A stretch of 12,231 nucleotides of DNA from JBCCGE01 sp039029455 (GTDB taxonomy: Bacteria > Pseudomonadota > Gammaproteobacteria > Arenicellales > Poriferihabitantaceae): positions 1-12,231 of the forward strand of contig JBCCGE010000096.1 in assembly GCA_039029455.1 (NCBI GenBank), in the 5' to 3' direction. Positions 7,055-12,231 of this stretch are shown in pieces (the first letter of the stretch is position 1; every line of letters starts with the position of its first letter). The position numbers and the translations under genes were made by a program. Under the pieces are notes generated by a model. That model saw only the letters and a program-made list of their open reading frames with translations. It was not told the origin of the DNA and made no database searches.

Positions 7055-7777
7055 ATGATCAAAGAATCTGCAGACTCTGCGAACGTCGACGATGCTGAAA
7101 TAAAGAAATTTGGTGATCTCGCCAGCCGCTGGTGGGATCCTGAAAGTGAATTCAAGCCCCTGCATCAGATTAACCCGCTGCGTCTGGATTTCATCAACCA
7201 GCGCTCCTTGCTGCACGGAAAAAAAGTGCTGGATATTGGCTGCGGTGGCGGCATTCTGAGTGAGTCAATGGTCGGTCTCGGCGCTGAAGTGACCGCCATA
7301 GACATGGCAGAAGCGCCTCTTAATGTTGCACGACTGCATGCTCTGGAATCCGGAGTAAATGTTGATTACCGAAAAGTGACGGCGGAAGATCTGGCGGATT
7401 CAGAACCCGAATCGTGGGATATTGTGACGTGCCTCGAGATGCTCGAACACGTACCCGATCCTTCGAGCGTAGTAGCGGCTTGTGCAAAACTGGTTCGTCC
7501 GGGCGGAGACGTCTACTTTTCGACAATAAACCGGAATCCCAAATCTTTCATATTTGCTATTGTGGGCGCAGAGTACATACTTAAGTTACTGCCCAAGGGC
7601 ACTCATGAATACGCGAAATTCATCAAACCCAGCGAACTCACGGAGTGGAGCGGGCGTGCCGGATTGGAAGCCAAAGAAATGACGGGCATGCACTACAACC
7701 CGCTGAACGGACGTTACTGGCTGGCGGACGGAGTGGATGTGAACTACCTGCTGCATTCTCGAAAGTGCATCGACTAG
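7055..7777 (+). CDS. ubiG: Ubiquinone biosynthesis O-methyltransferase UbiG
   Basis: UbiG performs both O-methylations of ubiquinone synthesis, using SAM, on the membrane-associated Ubi complex. At 240 residues it is full length and closely follows the E. coli protein: FGDLASRWWDPESEFKPLH near 19-37, the SAM-binding loop VLDIGCGGG at 58-66, EMLEHVPDP, NRNPKSF, VGAEYILKLLPKGTHEYAKFIKP split over the membrane-contact region, and a C-terminal DVNYLLH. The ATG chosen gives the expected N-terminus, although no Shine-Dalgarno sequence is evident and the leader is AT-rich with an inverted repeat. The gene lies between mtaD, which can dispose of the SAH that UbiG makes, and mupP 31 nt downstream. I see no odd or missing key residue. 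Confidence 0.97.
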   Translation: MIKESADSANVDDAEIKKFGDLASRWWDPESEFKPLHQINPLRLDFINQRSLLHGKKVLDIGCGGGILSESMVGLGAEVTAIDMAEAPLNVARLHALESGVNVDYRKVTAEDLADSEPESWDIVTCLEMLEHVPDPSSVVAACAKLVRPGGDVYFSTINRNPKSFIFAIVGAEYILKLLPKGTHEYAKFIKPSELTEWSGRAGLEAKEMTGMHYNPLNGRYWLADGVDVNYLLHSRKCID

Positions 7778-7808
7778 ATCGTTTCCCAGCGAAATAACGG
7801 GCGCGCGT

Positions 7809-8474
7809 ATGCCGGAAAATACACAGTGTGTGCTTTTCGATCTGGATGGCACTCTTCTGGATACTGCACCAGACCTTGCGGGTGCTCTGAATGCGGTGCT
7901 CATCGATGAAGGCAGGTTGCCCTCAGAAATAGACGTGTGGCGGCCTTACGTCTCCCAGGGCGCGATGGCACTGGTGTGCGCTGGATTCGGGATCACACCC
8001 GAAAGCAGCGATGCAAAACGGCTTTGGCGAAAACTGCTGGATCACTACGCCCAACACCTGTGCGAGCAGACCCGGTTCTTCGATGGTATCGAGGAGCTGT
8101 TGGACCTTTTGAGCGCTCGCAATACTCCATGGGGCATCGTAACAAACAAGCCGGAATTTTTAACCACCCCTCTGCTCCACCAACTCGGACTGCACCGACG
8201 TAGTGCAGTCACGGTTTGCGGAGATACACTGGAATTCAAGAAGCCTCACCCAGCGCCCCTGCTGTTTGCCGCTGAGAAGGTTGGCATTTTGCCTGCAAGT
8301 ACTGTGTTTGTCGGGGATGATCGACGAGATATTGAGGCCGGGCGTGCCGCTGAAATGAAAACAATCGCGGCCGGTTACGGTTATATCGGCCCGGATGAAT
8401 CCGCCGCCGACTGGGGGGCCGATGTTGTCGTGGATCGTGCCTGCGAAATCAAATTGCATCTTCCAAAATTCTGA
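7809..8474 (+). CDS. mupP: HAD phosphatase, MupP-type (N-acetylmuramic acid 6-phosphate phosphatase)
   Basis: This 221-residue HAD hydrolase has all four motifs: FDLDGTLLDT with nucleophile Asp11 and Asp13, VTNK with Thr112, KKPHP with Lys145, and VGDDRRDIEAG with Asp170, Asp171 and Asp174. A cap domain lies at about 18-88. Family annotation would often read phosphoglycolate phosphatase (Gph), but its place right after ubiG and the features SQGA, YGYIGPDE and DWGADVVVD agree with Pseudomonas MupP. MupP removes phosphate from MurNAc-6-phosphate in the AnmK-MupP-AmgK-MurU route, which returns recycled cell-wall sugar to UDP-MurNAc and bypasses MurA. The gene is probably in one operon with ubiG and rmuC (gaps 31 and 15 nt). 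The HAD call is certain; MupP over Gph is likely. Confidence 0.8.
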   Translation: MPENTQCVLFDLDGTLLDTAPDLAGALNAVLIDEGRLPSEIDVWRPYVSQGAMALVCAGFGITPESSDAKRLWRKLLDHYAQHLCEQTRFFDGIEELLDLLSARNTPWGIVTNKPEFLTTPLLHQLGLHRRSAVTVCGDTLEFKKPHPAPLLFAAEKVGILPASTVFVGDDRRDIEAGRAAEMKTIAAGYGYIGPDESAADWGADVVVDRACEIKLHLPKF

Positions 8475-8489
8475 CGGTCAGATTGCACC

Positions 8490-9743
8490 ATGTTTGAACC
8501 CCTGGAACTCCTGATTCAAAACCGGCTATCGGATCTTGATGCTTTGACGCGCTATCCCCTGCTTTCACTGGTCGTGCTGTCAGGAACTATCGGTGCCGCA
8601 GTATTCTCATTTGCAGGCGGCCTCATCAGACTGCGGAGGCACGCGCACACAGAGGCCGTTGGCCAACGGCATCAGCGCGACATACAGAGCTTGAAAGAAG
8701 CCTTTGGCAAGCTGTCGAATGATGCACTGGCAAAAAATAACGAAATTTTTCTCGGGCTGGTGCAACAGGTCATGTATCAATCCGATATGCAGTCCAGACA
8801 CGAACACAGTCGTCAAATTCACTCGATTCGTGAATCATTTGAGCCTCTGCAGCAGTCGTTGCAGCGAACGCGCGCGCAATTGGATGGACTCGACAACAGA
8901 CGCGCGCAGTCAGATCAGGCGTTTTCGAAAGGAATCGCCCAGATAGCAGCTGAGAATCATGCGCTGAGGCAGGAGACGAGGGTTCTGAGTCAATCGCTGC
9001 AACGCCCTACAGTAAGGGGGGCATGGGGAGAAATCAGTCTGAGAAGACTTGTTGAGGCCTCCGGATTGATTGCGCATACCGACTTTGCAGAGCAAGTTGA
9101 ATGCTCACACGGTTCGCGTAAGTTGAAGCCTGATATGATTATCCGCCTGCCCGGTCAACGTTATATCGTTATCGATTCGAAAGTGCCGCTCAATGCGTAT
9201 CTTGATCTGACAAATACACGTGAAATACGGCAGATTGAAACACTCAAGCAACAGCATGCCGCTCTGGTTCGCCGCAGGATCAACGAACTGTCTGATAAGA
9301 GTTACTGGAAACTGATTTCCGGGAGCCCGGACTTCGTTGTCATGTTCCTCCCCGGGGACCAGTTTCTCGATGCCGCGCTTGAAAAATCTCCCAACCTGAT
9401 CGAACACGCTTTTTCGAAGAACGTGATTCTGGCTACGCCCACCAGTCTGATGGCCTTACTAAAACTGATCGAATCGTTCTGGAAAGAATCTCAACTCGAC
9501 AGTCAGGCGAGAGAATTGACAAAGATTGCGTCGGATTTACACGGGGCGCTGGAAGTGTATTGCAAAGGTTCAGGTCGCATCTCAAGTCAAATCCAGAATC
9601 TGGCAGATAGTTTTGAAGCGAATGTGCAAGCCTTTAATACCGATGTTCTGCCGTTTGCGAAAAAACTTGAATATACAGCGGATAAGTTGGATCAGAACAG
9701 ACCGCAGAATCTGCACCAGGGCGCTCGAAATACTGCGGGTTAA
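8490..9743 (+). CDS. rmuC: RmuC-family DNA recombination protein
   Basis: The 417-residue protein starts with a hydrophobic segment at about 23-46 that should anchor it to the membrane, followed by a basic stretch and a long charged helical region (about 55-170) that is probably coiled coil. The RmuC nuclease-like core follows: RGAWGE near 176-181, KPDMIIRLPG at 213-222, VIDSKVPL at 227-234, VMFLPGDQF at 284-292 and ATPTSLMALL. The PD...DSK arrangement fits the restriction-nuclease-like fold proposed for RmuC, which limits inversions at short inverted repeats in E. coli by an incompletely known mechanism. It is the last gene of the likely ubiG-mupP-rmuC operon, and in Pseudomonas a short-chain dehydrogenase (yciK) is found behind mupP instead. 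The ATG lies 15 nt after the mupP stop. Confidence 0.94.
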   Translation: MFEPLELLIQNRLSDLDALTRYPLLSLVVLSGTIGAAVFSFAGGLIRLRRHAHTEAVGQRHQRDIQSLKEAFGKLSNDALAKNNEIFLGLVQQVMYQSDMQSRHEHSRQIHSIRESFEPLQQSLQRTRAQLDGLDNRRAQSDQAFSKGIAQIAAENHALRQETRVLSQSLQRPTVRGAWGEISLRRLVEASGLIAHTDFAEQVECSHGSRKLKPDMIIRLPGQRYIVIDSKVPLNAYLDLTNTREIRQIETLKQQHAALVRRRINELSDKSYWKLISGSPDFVVMFLPGDQFLDAALEKSPNLIEHAFSKNVILATPTSLMALLKLIESFWKESQLDSQARELTKIASDLHGALEVYCKGSGRISSQIQNLADSFEANVQAFNTDVLPFAKKLEYTADKLDQNRPQNLHQGARNTAG

Positions 9744-9792
9744 GTAGTCTCACACTTAATTGGAGTGATCATCGAACCCCTTAGAGACGGTA

Positions 9793-11079
9793 TCAAAACG
9801 TTGCGCGTGTGCCGGCAAATACTTTGGTTTCGCCGTCGTCAGTAAGCCCACGGGCGATATCAATTCGGATATCGGTACGCACAAATGACTGAATCTTCCA
9901 GCGCATGCCTAAACCAATGCTGTAGTTCAGGTTTGAAAAGTCCAGATCACTGACGTCGTCCTCGGCTTTACCCAGGTCGAAGAACACGACACCTCGGAGC
10001 GTCTCTCGGTTAAACAATGGCGCCAGATATTCCACGGTCCCGTAGTAGAAGGCATTACCCTCGATACTGTCACGTTCAAATCCCCGTATCGTCCGTCCTG
10101 ACGCGACCCGGAACGTTGCGTCACCGAATATTGAATCGGTTGTGTAACCTGCGGTAAAGCGCAAATTAAGATTGGACCCCGGCCGTGACTTCAGTGGCAC
10201 AAAACGTTTGTACTGCACGGTATGACGGGCAAAGCTTTCATCAGATCCCAGAGAATCCGCAGCCAGCATTGCGCTGTAGGTAAACTCCTGGCCACTGCGA
10301 TAAAAACCGTGGTTGGTGACATCGATATACTGCAACTTGCCCGTCAACGCCTGCACGGTAGTATCAAAAAATAGTGTGGGATCTCCTCCGAGGAAGGTAT
10401 GGTCATAGTCATCGATAAAAAACCCTACCGACCCCCGCCAGCCCTTGCTCGGACCTTTGCTCGTCAACCAGCGTGCGAGACTAATGCCAATTGTTGTCTG
10501 GTCACGAAAATACTGACCTTCCTGCCCATTCCGTTCTTCTTCAATATCTGCTTCGTTCAGGTTGAATCGCATGTCCAGATCAAACAGACTTGAAAACACC
10601 CTCGGATAAGAGTATTCGATATCCAGACTGTCTTCTGACTGGATATCCGTGTCTTTCAGATCTTTTCTTCGCGCTCTGATGGACAGCACGTTTGCGCGTC
10701 CCAGAAGATTGTCCATCTGCAACCGGGCGCCGTAAGCGATGTCTCCATCGCTGCCTCGACTAAATGCCGGGACGATATACCAGTATCGTTTTTCCCTGAC
10801 TGTAAAAACGATACGCACGCCGCCGTCGACATCCTCTGTCCGGGTTTCAACAGACTTAAAGAGCTCAAGATCCTGAATGAATTGACGTGATGCCTCAACC
10901 GACTCAGGACTTGCAGTGTCGCCTTCTGTAATAACGATTTCATTGCGCAGGACAGATTCACGGGTTTTCTTATTGCCCTCGAACACGATCTCTTTAACAA
11001 TCAGATCCTGCGCGTTGACGATGGGCGTGGCTACCAGAACAAACATTAATGTTAGCAGCCTGAAAACACTCAATTTCAT
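9793..11079 (-). CDS. Omp85 (BamA/TamA) family outer-membrane protein with one POTRA domain
   Basis: A signal peptide (MKLSVFRLLTLMFVLVATPI to VNA, cleavage likely after residue 23) precedes a single POTRA domain at about 25-97 (IVKEIVFEGNKKT, then LELFKSVETR and VRIVFTVREK). The remaining 330 residues show alternating amphipathic strands of an Omp85 barrel, with the conserved IRGFERDSIEGN at 331-342 (Arg332-Gly333-Phe334 on the inward L6 loop), a late FFDLGKAEDD turn and a C-terminal Phe428 that acts as outer-membrane sorting signal. BamA has five POTRA domains and TamA three, and both are longer, so this is neither. Its role could be protein or lipid insertion or secretion; no partner is nearby. 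The ATG follows GGCAAGAA. The gene converges on rmuC across 49 bp with no clear terminator. Confidence 0.88.
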   Translation of the reverse strand: MKLSVFRLLTLMFVLVATPIVNAQDLIVKEIVFEGNKKTRESVLRNEIVITEGDTASPESVEASRQFIQDLELFKSVETRTEDVDGGVRIVFTVREKRYWYIVPAFSRGSDGDIAYGARLQMDNLLGRANVLSIRARRKDLKDTDIQSEDSLDIEYSYPRVFSSLFDLDMRFNLNEADIEEERNGQEGQYFRDQTTIGISLARWLTSKGPSKGWRGSVGFFIDDYDHTFLGGDPTLFFDTTVQALTGKLQYIDVTNHGFYRSGQEFTYSAMLAADSLGSDESFARHTVQYKRFVPLKSRPGSNLNLRFTAGYTTDSIFGDATFRVASGRTIRGFERDSIEGNAFYYGTVEYLAPLFNRETLRGVVFFDLGKAEDDVSDLDFSNLNYSIGLGMRWKIQSFVRTDIRIDIARGLTDDGETKVFAGTRATF

Positions 11080-11398
11080 TTCTTGCCGGCTTACCGGTGC
11101 GCTCCGATTGGTTAGGATACAGATTTCAGCTGATGGGTTCGCCGGTCACTGCGTAAATAAGTCCAAAACACTGTCGTAACGTATTCACCACATTCCTAGC
11201 CCGACTAAAGTGTTGGGCGTGTTTACGGATCAGAAATAAGTCTGGTCAGACTGAGCCGAGGTAACTTAAATTGATGGATTGGTGAATCTTTTCCAGCAGG
11301 GATTGGGACTACGTCATATGATTATTATGGCGCGCATCTTACAGCGACCCCCTACCCTTCATCAAGCAGTGTGAAGAAAGTGTAACTTCCCGGATTTG
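11080..11398. other. 319-bp spacer between the Omp85 gene and dinB
   Basis: Both flanking genes run on the minus strand, so this holds the dinB 3' flank and the Omp85 promoter region. I see no gene and no tRNA. A 7-bp stem with one G:T pair and a 6-base loop lies at 11199-11218, and a 14-bp palindrome lies at 11239-11252. Neither is followed by a T-run, so no intrinsic terminator is called. On the minus strand I found no convincing sigma-70 pair; a sigma-E promoter, plausible for an Omp85 gene, was looked for without a good match. Confidence 0.5.
11239..11252. promoter_or_regulatory. 14-bp palindrome AGTCTG-GT-CAGACT upstream of the Omp85 gene
   Basis: The two 6-bp half-sites are perfectly complementary around a GT centre. 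The site lies about 160 bp upstream of the Omp85 start codon, a distance at which an operator or activator site is possible. No regulator can be named and a chance palindrome cannot be excluded. Confidence 0.25.
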
Positions 11399-12231
11399 CT
11401 ATTGCTTTCTGCCTAAAAGGGTTGTCCCGCGTTTCAGAGACTTGCGGCCAAACTTGTCCTGAATACTGTCCGTTAGCCGATCAACCGATTGTGATGACTG
11501 ACGTTTTTCATCCACATGATTATCAAACAGGCTGACCTGGCTCTGCAGAGCCTCAAAATTGGACGCGGCTACTCCGAGCAGTCTGATCGGCGGGCCATCA
11601 GAGCCCAGATTGTCATCGATAATGCCTTTGATAAGATTCCAGAATTCTTGTGTTGAATCAGAACCATGAGGTGTGGATCTGGATCGGGTAACCGTGGTGA
11701 AGTCATTGAATCGGATTTTGAGTGTAAGAGTCCTCGCCTTTACGGCCGCCCCTCGACAACGGGCCGCAACCTGCTCTGTCAGTGCGAGTGCATGAGCCTC
11801 CGCAATCTCTGTCGATTCAATATCTGTTGGAAAAGTACTTTCCTGTGAAATTGACTTAGCCTCATGGTCTGCCTCGACTCGGCGAGAATCGATGCCATGA
11901 GAAAGGTCCCAAAGATGATCACCATGAGCGCCGAGGAGATCGGTAAGTTCGCTTTTGTCGCGACATCTCAGATCGCGGACAGTGACAATACCGTACCTGT
12001 TCAGGGTACCTGTGGACGCTTTTCCGACCCCCCATAATCTGTTAACAGGCAGCGGATCCAGAAACTCCTGAACCTGATCGCTCCGAATAACCGTGAATCC
12101 ATCGGGTTTCTCATGATCGCTGGCCAGTTTTGCAAGAAATTTATTAGGCGCCACGCCGACCGACGCGATTAGCCGTGTCTGATTCAGGATATCCCACTTG
12201 ATCTATCGAGCGATTTCTACCGCATCTACTA
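11399..12231 (-). pseudogene. dinB: DinB-like translesion DNA polymerase (Pol IV), interrupted and cut by the window edge
   Basis: The open part from a GTG at 12152-12154 encodes VAPNKFLAKLASDHEKPDG, the Pol IV fingers-palm junction, then the helix-hairpin-helix thumb (VNRLWGVGKA near 37-46), the little-finger domain (SISQESTFPTDI near 101-112) and QVSLF at 206-210, a beta-clamp binding motif. That GTG is not a real start: the same frame continues upstream through IKWDILNQTRLIASVG, meets a TAG at 12203-12205, and resumes as VDAVEIAR to the edge. Against E. coli Pol IV (IAQEIRQTIF) the TAG falls at the conserved Glu. The first hundred or so residues, with the catalytic Asp and Asp-Glu, would lie outside. 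A nonsense mutation or a sequencing error near a contig end fits. The identity is firm; loss of function is likely. Confidence 0.82.

Noticed and set aside
9747..9788. GTCTC/GAGAC inverted pair between the convergent rmuC and Omp85 genes as a two-way terminator
   Set aside because: Five-base arms 32 bases apart with no T-run; too weak to call.
10916..11179. 87-codon plus-strand frame over the Omp85 start
   Set aside because: It is antisense to a well-supported gene with a signal peptide and has no motif of its own.

Overview
The window looks like chromosomal DNA of a free-living gammaproteobacterium. The reasons are a UbiG of the enterobacterial/pseudomonad type, the mtaD-ubiG-mupP gene order known from Pseudomonas, an outer-membrane Omp85 protein (so a Gram-negative envelope), RmuC and a Pol IV relative. 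No rRNA, tRNA, CRISPR array, phage gene or insertion sequence was seen. The species cannot be named from the sequence; a marine or otherwise uncultured lineage is a guess.

Left end (1-673): no convincing gene. It carries a 2.5-copy tandem repeat with an exact 111-bp period (82-358). Next comes a minus-strand gene (674-1669) for a flavin-reductase domain fused to a C-terminal domain that looks like a Nudix fold without its catalytic box. A 74-bp spacer holding a perfect 6+3+6 inverted repeat separates it from a divergent plus-strand group: a MetY-type O-acetylhomoserine sulfhydrylase, an alpha/beta hydrolase, and a membrane-anchored endonuclease/exonuclease/phosphatase (EEP) family protein. 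The hydrolase ribosome-binding site overlaps the metY stop, so these two are almost certainly co-transcribed.

Middle (4945-9743): a rhomboid intramembrane protease sits 17 nt before mtaD (MTA/SAH deaminase). After a very AT-rich leader with a TATAAT box enclosed by a 9-bp inverted repeat come ubiG (ubiquinone O-methyltransferase), mupP (MurNAc-6-phosphate phosphatase of peptidoglycan recycling) and rmuC, with short gaps of 31 and 15 nt. UbiG produces S-adenosylhomocysteine and MtaD can remove it, while MetY makes homocysteine, so sulfur and methyl-group metabolism recurs across the window.

Right end (9793-12231): a minus-strand gene for a short Omp85 protein with a single POTRA domain converges on rmuC. 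A 319-bp spacer without a gene precedes (in coordinates) a minus-strand dinB-like translesion polymerase gene. Its reading frame is broken by an in-frame TAG at 12203-12205, with recognisable Pol IV sequence on both sides, and its N-terminal catalytic part lies beyond the window edge.

Most genes are ordinary housekeeping or accessory genes. The parts most worth a second look are the flavin-reductase/Nudix-like fusion facing metY across a palindrome, the 111-bp repeat, the ubiG leader, and the interrupted dinB.
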